DNA from: Gimesia aquarii
GTDB lineage: Bacteria > Planctomycetota > Planctomycetia > Planctomycetales > Planctomycetaceae
Direction: 5' to 3'
Assembly (NCBI RefSeq): GCF_007748195.1
Contig: NZ_CP037920.1
Location: 6,387,300 to 6,451,299, forward strand
Length of the DNA: 64,000 bases
Below, one piece after another: positions 54,708 to 64,000 of the stretch. Every line of letters begins with the position of its first letter. The first letter of the stretch is position 1. A program made the translations under genes and the position numbers. The notes under the pieces were generated by a model, which was not told the DNA's origin, made no database searches, and saw nothing but the letters and a program-made list of their open reading frames with translations.

Positions 54708-57008
54708 ATGTATCAAGGTCGATTAAGCAAGATAGGCTGGACTTTGTTGGCAGGAGTGCTTCTTTCTAGTTATCCCGCTTCATTGAAGGCCTTTTCCGAC
54801 CGTCCCCCCAATATCGTCTTTCTCTTGATTGATGATCAAGGCTACTACGATCTGGGTTGCTATGGAGCGACTGAGGTGAAGACACCACGGATCGATGCAA
54901 TGGCAAAGGAGGGAACGCGCTTTACAGACTACTATGCGGCGGCTCCCATTTGCAGTCCGTCTCGCGCAGGATTGTTGACCGGCTGTTACTCACGTCGGGT
55001 TGGTAACGAAATCTGGGTGCATCGGGCAGATTCACGCTCCGGTATCCACCCCAACGAATTAACGCTTGCTGAACTGTTTAAGGGTAACGGCTACGCTACC
55101 GCCTGCATTGGTAAGTGGCACCTCGGTTTTCATGAATCGTTCCTGCCACGTAATCAGGGGTTTGACCACTACTTCGGACTACTTCACAATCTGGACCCGG
55201 TTGAGATCGTCTATTTCAAGGACAAAGGAGGGGTACCTCTGATACGCAACGGCAAGGTTGTCAAACGTCCGGCCGATCCGACAGAACTGACAAAGCTCTA
55301 TACCGATGAAGCGATTCGCTTTATCGAACAGAACAAAAAGACTCCGTTCTTTCTCTATCTCCCACATACAATGCTCCACAATCCACTCGGAGTGAGCAAA
55401 AAATTCAAGGGCAGCTCAAACTGGGGAGTATATGGCGATGCCATTCAGGAACTCGACCACAATGTCGGCCGAATTTTTGACTCGCTGAAACAGTCAGGCA
55501 TCGATGACAACACGATCGTGATTTACGCCTCTGACAACGGCCGCGGGCCGGGACGCACACCCGAACAAAAAATTCGCGGACGTAAGCTTTCGACTTATGA
55601 AGGTGGTATTCGCGTGCCGGCAATCGCCTGGGGACCCGGACTGGGGTTACAATCGAATGCAGAATCTTCCGAAGTCGTCCGCGCGATGGACTGGTATCCA
55701 ACGCTTGCAACATTTGCGGGAATTACCATCCCCAAAGATCGTGTCATAGATGGACGCGATATCAGCCCGTTGTTGAAAGGTAAGACCAGGATCGTTCCCC
55801 CTCCGGGAATGAAAAAATCACTTAACGCGTCGGTCCCGCTTCGGCGTCGTTGGAATCCACCCCTCGAATGGGCATCCTTGATCCGCCGCAACGAATATAA
55901 CAACGCGTTTTTTTATCATGGTAGTCAGGGCACGCTGTCCGCTGTGCGCTGGCATCAATGGAAACTCTATTTGAATCCGAGTCTTGAGCTGTATGATCTG
56001 GAAAAAGACCCGGGAGAATCCAGGCTGGTCCGCAATCGTGAGATCACTCGCAAACTACGCGGTATGGCAGTTCTATTCCAGGAGGAAATGCGGCTTGACG
56101 CTCGTCCGGCAGGAGAGGCGCCACCGCAAACTCACGCCGATAGCCGAACCAGAATTTCACAGGCAACGCTCAACAGCCTGAATGTGAAACGGGGTGTAAC
56201 TTATGCACGCTATGGTAATCGCACATTGGAAATGGATGTGTATCGGCCCAAAAAAGCCTGGGGGAAGTTACCCGCAGTTGTGTGTATTCACGGTGGAGGT
56301 TGGGCTAAAGGTAATCGAGTCAATCACGAAAAGGTTGCGCAAGCGATCGCCGCACGCGGATATGTTGCCGCCACGATTTCGTATCGTTTAAGTGGTGAAG
56401 CACCTTTTCCGGCCGCAATTCACGACTGCAAGGCGGCAGTCCGTTTTCTGCGGGCGAATGCAAAAGAATATGGCATCGACACCGCGAACATCGGTGCGAT
56501 CGGGCTTTCCGCTGGTGGCCATTTAACGGCGTTGCTTGCAACGTCGGCTGGGGTAGATGAGCTTGAGGGGGAAGGAGGAAATCCGAACTTCAGCAGTACA
56601 ATTCAGGCAGCCGTGCCGATGGGTGCCCAAACGGATCTGCAGTCCCAACGAACGCGGGAAATTTCGAAGGCAAAAGATCGTGGCAAGATTTGGAGGCAGT
56701 TTCTCAACGGAGCACAAGAGGATAAACTAGAGACTTATCGTCTCGCCTCACCTCTGCACCACCTCGATCAAGGCGACCCGCCCTGCTTGTTCATTTCGGG
56801 CGAACGAGACGACCCCAGCACACATGCAGACACATTTCGACAACAAATGGATCAGTTAGGTATCCGTTCCGATCTCACTATCATTAAAGACGCTCCTCAT
56901 CCGTTCCTTGGTAAACAAATCTGGTTTGATAAGATGCTTGATGTGTCTGATGACTTCTTCACCAGACATCTGAAGAATCAGAAGCCTGCCTCCTCGGCCA
57001 AGCGTTAG
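54708..57008 (+). CDS. Sulfatase fused to an alpha/beta-hydrolase (esterase)
   Basis: A 766-residue secreted bifunctional protein; AAGGAAG precedes the ATG. After the signal peptide (TLLAGVLLSSYPASLKAF), residues about 30-480 are a sulfatase: NIVFLLIDDQGYYDLGCYGA, the formylglycine motif PICSPSRAGLLTG, CIGKWHLGF and IYASDNGRGPGR. Residues about 495-760 are a BD-FAE/LipE-type esterase: VCIHGGGWAKGNR (oxyanion), IGLSAGGHLTALL (nucleophile), the acid in FISGERDDPS and histidine in DAPHPFLG. It probably removes sulfate and acetyl-type esters from the same algal polysaccharide; that joint role is inferred from the fusion. Confidence 0.9.
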   Translation: MYQGRLSKIGWTLLAGVLLSSYPASLKAFSDRPPNIVFLLIDDQGYYDLGCYGATEVKTPRIDAMAKEGTRFTDYYAAAPICSPSRAGLLTGCYSRRVGNEIWVHRADSRSGIHPNELTLAELFKGNGYATACIGKWHLGFHESFLPRNQGFDHYFGLLHNLDPVEIVYFKDKGGVPLIRNGKVVKRPADPTELTKLYTDEAIRFIEQNKKTPFFLYLPHTMLHNPLGVSKKFKGSSNWGVYGDAIQELDHNVGRIFDSLKQSGIDDNTIVIYASDNGRGPGRTPEQKIRGRKLSTYEGGIRVPAIAWGPGLGLQSNAESSEVVRAMDWYPTLATFAGITIPKDRVIDGRDISPLLKGKTRIVPPPGMKKSLNASVPLRRRWNPPLEWASLIRRNEYNNAFFYHGSQGTLSAVRWHQWKLYLNPSLELYDLEKDPGESRLVRNREITRKLRGMAVLFQEEMRLDARPAGEAPPQTHADSRTRISQATLNSLNVKRGVTYARYGNRTLEMDVYRPKKAWGKLPAVVCIHGGGWAKGNRVNHEKVAQAIAARGYVAATISYRLSGEAPFPAAIHDCKAAVRFLRANAKEYGIDTANIGAIGLSAGGHLTALLATSAGVDELEGEGGNPNFSSTIQAAVPMGAQTDLQSQRTREISKAKDRGKIWRQFLNGAQEDKLETYRLASPLHHLDQGDPPCLFISGERDDPSTHADTFRQQMDQLGIRSDLTIIKDAPHPFLGKQIWFDKMLDVSDDFFTRHLKNQKPASSAKR

Positions 57009-57279
57009 ATGACCACACAATATCGACTACTAATACATACGCAAAGACATTCTTCTCTGATCAATTACCATTCGATTTGTTGCGTAGATGGCAGGTCGCA
57101 ATCACAGGCAAGCCACATCTGCTTCGCATCACAAAAATCTTTTAATTCGTTGCAGTCACGGTAAAAGACAAGACTTAGTGGTTGAGTCTACCAGTAAAAA
57201 CTCCTGCATCGTTGTTTTGTGAATCATGTCCCAAGAGATCAGGGGAATTCCATAATTTGTGAAAATTTAAAAGTAATTA
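57009..57279. other. Spacer between sulfatase-esterase gene and BlaI promoter
   Basis: No gene recognised. No clear terminator is seen after the sulfatase-esterase stop. The promoter/operator of the blaI-like gene follows immediately (57280-57322). Confidence 0.4.
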
Positions 57280-57322
57280 TTGACAATGACTACAAATGTA
57301 GCCACAATGACTACATTGTTAG
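57280..57322 (+). promoter_or_regulatory. Promoter with BlaI-type operators
   Basis: TTGACA (57280-57285) and CACAAT (57303-57308) are 17 bases apart. Between them lies CTACAAATGTAG (57290-57301), matching the BlaI/MecI TACAnnTGTA dyad. A second, imperfect dyad CTACATTGTTAG follows at 57311-57322. The two sites share ACAATGACTACA at a 21-bp period, two helical turns, suitable for cooperative repressor binding on one face. Autoregulation of the blaI-like gene is expected. Confidence 0.75.
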
Positions 57323-57337
57323 TTTAAAGGAAAGCGC

Positions 57338-57760
57338 ATGTCAGAATTAGATCACAAGTCGAGTCCCGTTCCACTCTCGAAGGGACAGCGAGAAATCATG
57401 GAGATCGTGTGGGACAAAGGCGAGGTGTCAGTCTTTGAGATCCGTCAAATATTAAGTGAAGTGCGTGATGTAGCGCGGAATACTGTGCGGACAATGGTAG
57501 AACGCATGGAGGACAAAGGCTGGTTGACGCATCGGGTCATCGGCCGTACCTATTTTTATTCTGCTCTCGTACCGCGAGAAGTCAGTTTGGGTGCGCGTGT
57601 GGTCGAGATGGTTGATAAAGCCTGCGGCGGACACCCCGAACGATTGATGACAGCCTTAATGGATTATCGCGGTTTGACCAGCGAAGAAGTACAGCGTATT
57701 CGCGAAATATTGGATCAGTCACAGGACAAAAAAACAGGAAAACGAAAGGCACAGTCATGA
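57338..57760 (+). CDS. BlaI/MecI/CopY family transcriptional repressor
   Basis: A 140-residue winged-helix repressor. LSKGQREIMEIVWDKGEVSV opens the DNA-binding domain; VARNTVRTMVERMEDKGWLT is the recognition helix and wing, and RTYFYSALVPREV is the usual wing end. Its own promoter carries BlaI-type dyads, so it should repress itself and the coupled M56 protease gene. In the classical system the sensor protease cleaves BlaI at a mid-protein site. Overlap with the next gene is ATGA. Confidence 0.93.
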   Translation: MSELDHKSSPVPLSKGQREIMEIVWDKGEVSVFEIRQILSEVRDVARNTVRTMVERMEDKGWLTHRVIGRTYFYSALVPREVSLGARVVEMVDKACGGHPERLMTALMDYRGLTSEEVQRIREILDQSQDKKTGKRKAQS

Positions 57761-60069
57761 CTGACCTGTGGAATGAAATTGCTGGCGTTGATGCATTGGT
57801 TCTCCTGATCAATGTGCTTGTGCAGAGTACGGTGTTGGTGACTCTGGCATTACTCGCTGCTCGTTTCTTGCGACAAAGGGCCTCGGTTCAGCATTGCGTA
57901 CTGATATCTGCACTCCTGGGTTTGATCATGATCCCTGTATTGACCGTCATATTCGCAAATCAAGGGATCGGAGTAATCTCAGTCCCATTCGCATCGAATT
58001 CAGCAACGAGTCTGCAGCCCAATACAAACAGGCAACCAGTTGAACTACCCAAAGTCACTGCAGCCCCATCCGCTCAAAAAGTCGTTGGTATGAATGAAGT
58101 CAACAACGAAGGAAACATCGAATCCAGTTTCATTAAGCCCCCCAGCATGACAACCACAGCTGATCCCCTTGTCCTTGATAACGACAATCAGGCCTGGACT
58201 CACCATAGTCTGACCCATTTTGTAGCCAACGTATTTATTTTGATCTGGTTAATGGGTTTGTGTCTTACCTTATTGGGAATCATTCGAAGTATCGGGAAGA
58301 TACAACATATCATCCGCCGTGCACATCCCTTAATGCTGGAAGACCAGAGCAAGATTGTGGCACAGGTGCGTCGAGTCCTGAATATTAAGTCGATGCCCCC
58401 CCTCGTTTGCTCTCCCGATGTCGCGGGGCCAATGATGACAGGAATCATTCGACCACAAATTATTCTGCCCACAAAAATCGTTGCCATTCTAAGCGAAAAT
58501 GAATTGCGAAACATTTTACTTCACGAAATGGCACATTTACTGCGCAGAGATCAATTCGTAGTTTTACTTCAGGAACTGGTCGCCGCGTTGTACTGGCTGA
58601 ACCCACTCGTAAGGATACTCAACCGCCAATTAGCCCGTGCGCGAGAAGAGATCTGCGACAATTATGTACTGTCCACTGTCGATCCTGTTGAATATTCAAA
58701 AACTCTGTTTCGCCTGGGACAAATGTTGCCTCGGCCCCGTTTATTGTCTACCTCGGTGGGCATTTTCAATACTGATTGGAAGCTGGAAGACCGCATTACC
58801 GATCTTCTTGATGAGAGGAGAATCACCATGATTCGCATGCAACCGAACTACGCTGCCGCCATTGTTGTTTCAGTATTTGTGCTCTCGATTGTCATTGCCG
58901 GCAGCAGCATCGGCTTGGCTCAAGGTAGTACAGACCCCATCGCAACTGAGAAGAAAGAGTCAAATGAACGCAAAGTAACGCATTCTGTCCAACGCACGAT
59001 CAAGTTGCTCAGCAAGCACCCAGCAACACCAACGGTCCAACAGGAACAGCTTTCCTTGTTTGCGATCGAGGTCGCTACAGGAAAAGTGACGTTGGTGGCT
59101 GACGAACCGCACGGAAACTTAACCTATATCGGCTCGCCCTGCTGGTCCGCTCAAGGCCGGCAGATTTTGTTTGATGCAACACCTGGCAAAGACTGGCTCA
59201 AAACTCGGTTAATTAAGATTGACATCACCAAGTCATCCACAGAGACCTCGGATCTCGGCGCGGGTAGTTGCCCTGTCTTCTCACCCGATGGCAAACAGAT
59301 TGCGTTCCTTCTGAACAGTAATAAAGTAACGGGAGCCAAAGCAGGCATATGGCTGATGGACAGCGACGGTGCTAATCGTCGTAGACTGGGTGGTTATGGG
59401 ATTCCTAAATGGTCGCCCGATGGCCGCCAACTGCTAATTACCAGTTTCTCAAGCCCGGCGCGAGTGACGTTGCTGGATGTTGAAACCGGTAAACAAAGTT
59501 TTATTCAAATTGCCAATCACAAGATTTTCTCAACTCCGAATTGGGCAGGCGACGGGCAGACAATTGTGGCTTTGTTGTCTACGAAAAATGGTCATGGCAT
59601 CGCGTTGATCGATGTCTCTCAACCTGAACAGGCCAAAGTCAAACAAATTCTCTGGCGGATTGGCGATCGGCTCGACGTAGGGGTTGCTTCTCCGATTTTT
59701 TCACCGGCTACGGGCCGTTGCATCTTTGTAGGAAAAACGAAAGCGGGAATGGCACTCTACTCGGTTCAGCCTGGATCGTTTGATCCACCGCAGCGATTGG
59801 AATCTGACAGTCTTGGTCTCGATAAAAAAATCGCCAGCCTCACATTTTCGCCTGACGGCCGTTATGTATTGTTTTGCAGCGACCGAAATACTCAGACAGC
59901 CCAAAAAGTTCCGATCAAATTAAAGGACAAAGCTGAAAATAAAAAACAACCTGACAACATCTCGAAGATAGAGCTTCCAAAAGAAGTCCTCACGTTCGAC
60001 TTCAACTTAAGCACTCGAACAGTAGACTTTATCGACAATCGTGGTGAAGATGATGCAGGACAAAAATGA
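57757..60069 (+). CDS. BlaR1-like M56 metalloprotease with C-terminal WD40/PD40 propeller
   Basis: A 770-residue membrane sensor. The N-terminal membrane helices (LLINVLVQSTVLVTLALLAA, LISALLGLIMIPVLTVIF) are followed by the M56 zinc site HEMAHLLRRD (HExxH) and an EEICDNYVL third ligand. After the last helix (AAIVVSVFVLSIVIAGSSIG) comes a TolB-like propeller with blades LFAIEVATGKVTLVAD, CPVFSPDGKQIAFLL, PKWSPDGRQLLIT and LTFSPDGRYVLFCSD. There is no penicillin-binding domain, so the signal is not a beta-lactam in any obvious way. The protease probably inactivates the coupled BlaI on signal. The propeller substitutes for the usual sensor. Confidence 0.88.
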   Translation: MTDLWNEIAGVDALVLLINVLVQSTVLVTLALLAARFLRQRASVQHCVLISALLGLIMIPVLTVIFANQGIGVISVPFASNSATSLQPNTNRQPVELPKVTAAPSAQKVVGMNEVNNEGNIESSFIKPPSMTTTADPLVLDNDNQAWTHHSLTHFVANVFILIWLMGLCLTLLGIIRSIGKIQHIIRRAHPLMLEDQSKIVAQVRRVLNIKSMPPLVCSPDVAGPMMTGIIRPQIILPTKIVAILSENELRNILLHEMAHLLRRDQFVVLLQELVAALYWLNPLVRILNRQLARAREEICDNYVLSTVDPVEYSKTLFRLGQMLPRPRLLSTSVGIFNTDWKLEDRITDLLDERRITMIRMQPNYAAAIVVSVFVLSIVIAGSSIGLAQGSTDPIATEKKESNERKVTHSVQRTIKLLSKHPATPTVQQEQLSLFAIEVATGKVTLVADEPHGNLTYIGSPCWSAQGRQILFDATPGKDWLKTRLIKIDITKSSTETSDLGAGSCPVFSPDGKQIAFLLNSNKVTGAKAGIWLMDSDGANRRRLGGYGIPKWSPDGRQLLITSFSSPARVTLLDVETGKQSFIQIANHKIFSTPNWAGDGQTIVALLSTKNGHGIALIDVSQPEQAKVKQILWRIGDRLDVGVASPIFSPATGRCIFVGKTKAGMALYSVQPGSFDPPQRLESDSLGLDKKIASLTFSPDGRYVLFCSDRNTQTAQKVPIKLKDKAENKKQPDNISKIELPKEVLTFDFNLSTRTVDFIDNRGEDDAGQK

Positions 60070-60107
60070 ACTTGTTCGCAGCAGAGTTGAGTCGAAAAAT
60101 GAAACTT

Positions 60108-62471
60108 TCAAGATCGATGGTTAACCCAACTCAATACGCTTGATGTCAGCGTGTATTTTTTGGCCAAATCGCGGCTTTTTTCTTCGAGGCCAAATCGGTT
60201 TGCTTGTGGAAGCAGTGCTGCGGCAAGCATCGCTTCACTTAATACCCGGTCGGACTCTTCTTTCGATATGACGAGGGTCAGATCATCCGGACTCAATACC
60301 TTCCGACGAAATAAATGATAAATGGCCAGACGACGGATCTGTTCGTCATCATCACTGAGCGCGTCTCTCAACACATCCGAGGCGCCTTCGATTTCGACAG
60401 CGATCTTATCATCACCGTGTCTCGTGTCCGGACCGTTTCCGAAGGCAATCACACTCAAAGCGATGCGTCGGACGGAAACCGATTCGTCCGACGTCAGCTT
60501 CAATAGTTCCGGAATAATCCGGTCATCGAGTCCGCGACTCAACCAATTGCCTAAGGTCGTCACAATGGCAGACCGTTCCACTGTTGAAGCATCCGCACTC
60601 AGCAATGAAAACAGGTACTGCAAATGCTCCCGCGTTACCGGATTGAAACCGTTCATGAGCCGAATCAGCTTGGCTTTCAGCAACGGAAATTCTTCTCTAA
60701 CAATGGTCGTGCGCAGTATTTCTTCCTGTTTTGTAAGATCAGCACCGAACTGCTCCATCGCTTCGATCACAGCCCAGCGTCTTTCTTTTTCAAGGTCCTG
60801 GTAATTAGAAAAGAACCACTCCTGGTAATCGTTTGACTTTGCAAAATTGTAACGGGCTCCAATAGAGGGGCCGAGATTGTTCGACATACAGTCGGTTGCT
60901 TGGATATCATAAACACGTGGGTCGTGTTCATCGAGTAGGCCGCGTTCGATCAGTGCCAGACGAGCCCAAGTGCGATCGGCGGACGGAATGTGATTAAACA
61001 ATTTCCAGAGTTGTTCGTCCGTGCCTTGTTTGCAGACAATTTCACGATACGTTTCCTGGTTCTTGCCAAAGCCTGACTCAAAGCGACCCGACACTAACCG
61101 GTCGCACATGCCCTCGCATTGTTGTTCTGAGAGTGAACATTCCTTGAGAACGTTGGCCAGACGTGTGTCACCGTCGTACAAGCGGTCAATCAGGGAATTG
61201 ATGATTGTATCCGACAAAGGCGTCGCATGCTGTACCAAACTCTGTGCCGCTGTGCTGACAAATCGGTCGTCGCTGTCGAGCAGTTTCAGAACTTCGTCCC
61301 AGACCAGATCGAGATACGGTTTGAACGGCTCGAATTCATCAAGGACGTCCTGTGGTAGCTTATCACGCTTGACATCCAGCCAGGCGTGCAGCCTGCGAAC
61401 GGCTGCCAACACATTATCACGGTCAAAGGCATTTGGTTGGACTTTGTAAATTGATGGATCTAACCACTTTCGTTTCCGAAGTGACATTTCACGCTGTCTG
61501 CGTGCTTTCAAAGCTGCCGATTTTTTTCTTGTGACCTTTTCGAGACGTAAAAGCAAATCTCCCCAGGGAAATGCCTCGTCCGGGTTATAGAGCTGTTGAG
61601 AGTATCCTACTAAATCATCGGCATCAAATTGGGCAGGCTTCGGATACACACCATCATCCGGCAATAGTATATCGTTTTGCAACGCTTGTTCGGCCACTTG
61701 CATTGCCAGGGCTCGTTGAGATTCATCCTTCGGCCGTTCATGCTTTCGTAAAGCACAATACGCGGCAGTAGCGACAAGTAAGGATACCGGGGTGTCCAAT
61801 TCGACAGAGCCATTTTTGAGCAGATCTGACAGGAGGTCGAAATACTGTTCTGCAACTGAACCGCCATTCAAATAGCTGCACGCAATCAGTGCCGAGCTGC
61901 GAACGAAATCGGATTGTGTTTCATCAGAGGAAATCGCCAATAGTCTGGGACAACTCTCGAATGCGTGAGCCGGAAAAAATGCCATTAGGTAGCATGCTGA
62001 AATTACAGTGCGGGGATGATCATCGTCCAGCAGGGCTTCGTACAACGGCATACCTGCGGCTACACCCAAATAGCATTCTCGCCCATACTCATCATTGGCG
62101 TGTGAATATTCACGCTTACTATGTCCTACAAATTCATTGAGCTTGACGTAATCCAAATCTTCAGGATATCCAAGTGCAAAGTTTGCCAGGAGTTCGAGGA
62201 TCAACGGTTTTTCGGCAACCGACTGATACCGCAAAAGTTGCTGAAAGAGCGGAATTGCAGCGACCGTCGCCGAGTACACGCTTCCCTGGTGAAAGAGATT
62301 CGAGGTAAACCCCCAAAGCAGACCGCCGCGTTCGTCTTTGTCGGCAGTCATCAGCGCACGAATCTGCTCAGGCACATCGATGGCTGCGCCGTATGCGTGT
62401 GATAATTCGATCCACGGAATCTGATCCAGCATTGACAGATCGAGATCTCCCGACAGATTCACGGCTTCCAC
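60108..62471 (-). CDS. HEAT-repeat protein of unknown function
   Basis: A 787-residue soluble protein made mostly of alpha-helical HEAT-like repeats, for example LTSDESVSVRRIALSVIAFG and LSDDDEQIRRLAIYHLFRR. The N-terminus (YGAAIDVPEQIRALMTADKD, GGLLWGFTSNLFHQGSVYSA) resembles large bacterial repeat proteins seen alone on chromosomes. No signal peptide, membrane helix or enzyme motif. Such proteins act as scaffolds or immunity-type partners, but no partner is encoded beside it. It is convergent with the BlaR1-like gene. Confidence 0.72.
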   Translation of the reverse strand: MEAVNLSGDLDLSMLDQIPWIELSHAYGAAIDVPEQIRALMTADKDERGGLLWGFTSNLFHQGSVYSATVAAIPLFQQLLRYQSVAEKPLILELLANFALGYPEDLDYVKLNEFVGHSKREYSHANDEYGRECYLGVAAGMPLYEALLDDDHPRTVISACYLMAFFPAHAFESCPRLLAISSDETQSDFVRSSALIACSYLNGGSVAEQYFDLLSDLLKNGSVELDTPVSLLVATAAYCALRKHERPKDESQRALAMQVAEQALQNDILLPDDGVYPKPAQFDADDLVGYSQQLYNPDEAFPWGDLLLRLEKVTRKKSAALKARRQREMSLRKRKWLDPSIYKVQPNAFDRDNVLAAVRRLHAWLDVKRDKLPQDVLDEFEPFKPYLDLVWDEVLKLLDSDDRFVSTAAQSLVQHATPLSDTIINSLIDRLYDGDTRLANVLKECSLSEQQCEGMCDRLVSGRFESGFGKNQETYREIVCKQGTDEQLWKLFNHIPSADRTWARLALIERGLLDEHDPRVYDIQATDCMSNNLGPSIGARYNFAKSNDYQEWFFSNYQDLEKERRWAVIEAMEQFGADLTKQEEILRTTIVREEFPLLKAKLIRLMNGFNPVTREHLQYLFSLLSADASTVERSAIVTTLGNWLSRGLDDRIIPELLKLTSDESVSVRRIALSVIAFGNGPDTRHGDDKIAVEIEGASDVLRDALSDDDEQIRRLAIYHLFRRKVLSPDDLTLVISKEESDRVLSEAMLAAALLPQANRFGLEEKSRDLAKKYTLTSSVLSWVNHRS

Positions 62472-62871
62472 AGTCTGAGCCTTTCTGAAATGTGAGTCAC
62501 ATTTATATCTGGATTAGTGAATTGAAACTGTCCAACGAATTACTTTTGCGACAAATAAAAAAAGGTTCAGGGACAGAATAATCGAGCCTCGAGACAAGAG
62601 GAAAACGGAACGCGGACACTGGCCCGTTCCATTTGCCTTCCTTAACGCCATGCCGATTAATCCATGACTCCTGCTGGTCTCAAATCTCTACCCCCTCTAC
62701 AATGAATCAGAAGCCTGTTCCAAAGTTTGCCATACCCAAAACAACCATCGCGCCGAACACTTTGGGACCTGCCTGCTTTATCGCCTTCAATAAGAACATA
62801 GACCGCTGTTTTGAGTATGATCTTTGTTGAATTGAACTATCATCATTATTGTTTGAACTACTATAGTAGGA
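62472..62871. other. Intergenic region with a possible minus-strand mini-ORF
   Basis: About 400 bases between divergent genes. A minus-strand ATG near 62799 could encode a 30-residue hydrophobic peptide (MFLLKAIKQAGPKVFGAM...) ending at 62707. It has no clear ribosome site and no known homologue, so it is noted but not called. No RNA gene recognised. Confidence 0.35.
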
Positions 62872-63360
62872 ATGAAGATGAAATTGCAAAGACATTCCAG
62901 ACTGATCTTAGTTATGCTAGGCTGCACGCTGTTTGGGGCTGCGATGGTTTTATTGTTTCAGCTCATATGGCAAGCTGCCGAGGAGCATGAACGCAACCCT
63001 AACAGAGTAAATCTGAGAAATCAAATCATGCGTAGAAAAACAAAAACAATGCATGACATCCTGGATGGAATGATTTATGGAGACTTAGGCCGCGTTGAAA
63101 CTGCTGCAAACAGAATGCAAGAATATAGTGAGACCATTAATGAATTTCTATTGGATCCCAGATACGAAAAACTCAGTCTCGAATTCGATCTCTCTATCAG
63201 TGAACTGAGTGATTCGGCCATTCAAAAAAACATGGACGCTGCTAAAGAGGCGACTCTCCGATTGGAGAGAAATTGCATCGAGTGCCATTCACATATCAAT
63301 CAGAAAAATCGCAACTTAAAACCAAAAGCGACAAATGAATCATCCTTCAATGAGAATTGA
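62872..63360 (+). CDS. Membrane-anchored monohaem cytochrome c-like protein
   Basis: A 162-residue protein with an N-terminal membrane anchor (LILVMLGCTLFGAAMVLLFQ) and a helical bundle outside the membrane (MHDILDGMIYGDLGRVETAA). A single haem-attachment motif, NCIECHSHI, is near the C-terminus, as in cytochrome c-prime-like proteins, where CxxCH comes late. Likely a small redox or gas-binding cytochrome. Neighbours do not suggest a pathway. The ATG follows GTAGGA. Confidence 0.72.
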   Translation: MKMKLQRHSRLILVMLGCTLFGAAMVLLFQLIWQAAEEHERNPNRVNLRNQIMRRKTKTMHDILDGMIYGDLGRVETAANRMQEYSETINEFLLDPRYEKLSLEFDLSISELSDSAIQKNMDAAKEATLRLERNCIECHSHINQKNRNLKPKATNESSFNEN

Positions 63361-63442
63361 GCAGAGATTAATAGCGCATCAGTTCAAGAACGTATTAACT
63401 CATTCTCGGAAGAAGACGATTCCTCCTCGATCCTCAGGTTAA

Positions 63443-63847
63443 TCACTTGGAACTGTCTGATTGACTCGCTTCTGCTTTTGCCATCTGGAAGTCTTCTAAG
63501 CCCTGTGCTGCTAACACGTCTGCGGGAGTGAGTCGAAAATGATCAAGGGCAAAGGAAATATGAGCACGATTCGACCCAGAGTTGAGAGGTACAGAAAAAC
63601 CAACCACTTCCATCGATAACCCCTCAAGATTCTGGAATAGCTCCGCGTCTTTTAGTGTTTCTTCGTCCTTTGGATCTTCACACTGACTAATCATCCTCTG
63701 CAAAACGTCATTGAGTTTAGATTCAATTTCAGTAAGCTCCCTTTCCTGCTTCCCGTTATTACCAGCAGAGCATCCACTCTCAGCGACCATCCATACCAGG
63801 CTCAGCAGACAGATCAAAGCTTTTACCGGTTTTCGAATCGGTCTCAT
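63443..63847 (-). CDS. Putative lipoprotein, unknown function
   Basis: About 134 residues starting at ATG 63847; the frame opens at 63865. The leader ALICLLSLVWMVAESGCSAG ends in an ESGC sequence that could be a weak lipobox. The mature part is acidic (ELTEIESKLNDVLQRMISQC, KDEETLKDAELFQ). No family is recognised. It converges on the cytochrome gene. The last 135 bases of the window beyond its start contain no recognisable feature. Confidence 0.55.
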   Translation of the reverse strand: MRPIRKPVKALICLLSLVWMVAESGCSAGNNGKQERELTEIESKLNDVLQRMISQCEDPKDEETLKDAELFQNLEGLSMEVVGFSVPLNSGSNRAHISFALDHFRLTPADVLAAQGLEDFQMAKAEASQSDSSK

Positions 63848-64000
63848 GGATAACATATGAGTCACTTACCCCTGTTGCCACCTAATATCACAGTGCCATT
63901 TACTTCAGATCATACAACCTGTTAAAAATTATATCTGGCTAATAGACAGACTCAATCAATAAGTTTGTCGTCATTATTCTTCCGAGAAATATTGATTAAT

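Overview
The window reads as chromosome from a planctomycete, most likely the Gimesia/Planctomyces group (an inference from content, not a database match). Pointers are the PSD1/cytochrome-c plus DUF1501 gene pair, a DUF1559 prepilin-like protein, an ECF sigma/FecR pair, several sulfatases, a YHYH protein, a BlaI/BlaR1-like pair with a propeller domain, and moderate G+C. Most genes have ordinary bacterial starts with weak or moderate Shine-Dalgarno sites. No tRNA, rRNA, CRISPR array, integrase or transposase gene was recognised.

Layout. 1-6.6 kb: end of a RpiB-type isomerase, the PSD1/DUF1501 surface-protein operon and a ROK repressor. 6.6-8.3 kb: an ECF sigma factor and a small membrane protein, bracketed by two diverged copies of a 67-bp terminator-like sequence. 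8.3-16.6 kb: a Tat-exported DMFase-like protein, an M20 amidohydrolase coupled to a YbdK-like ligase, a short UvrC, a receiver-like protein, an unknown protein and an EEP-family membrane protein. 16.65-16.78 kb: a REP-like inverted repeat whose hairpin stems covary. 16.8-25.2 kb: a PQQ-propeller membrane protein, type III glutamine synthetase behind a sigma-54-type promoter, and an ECF sigma-FecR-DUF1559-lipoprotein cluster. 25.5-27.4 kb: Ada and a DinB-like protein.

27.4-32.8 kb is an AT-rich accessory island. It holds a tightly overlapping operon for a Dam-type adenine methylase, a calcineurin-like phosphoesterase broken by one in-frame amber codon, an ORC/CDC6-like P-loop ATPase and an unrecognised 340-residue protein. 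There is no recognisable restriction nuclease. This is the best candidate here for an undescribed, probably anti-phage or genome-surveillance, system.

32.9-43.3 kb is housekeeping: sugar-phosphate isomerase/epimerase, PurE-PurK, QueE, RNase PH, a globin, a frameshifted sulfatase, an MDR dehydrogenase and small proteins. 43.4-49.6 kb is a six-gene operon for a complex I-like membrane arm (positions A-H-J-K-L-M) with no peripheral-arm genes beside it. Several subunits, most clearly the NuoK-like one, have lost the acidic residues that carry protons in canonical complex I. 49.6-64 kb: a secreted esterase, a YHYH protein, an ECF sigma factor, a sulfatase-esterase fusion, a BlaI/BlaR1-like pair with a clear operator inside its promoter, a HEAT-repeat protein, a monohaem cytochrome and a lipoprotein.
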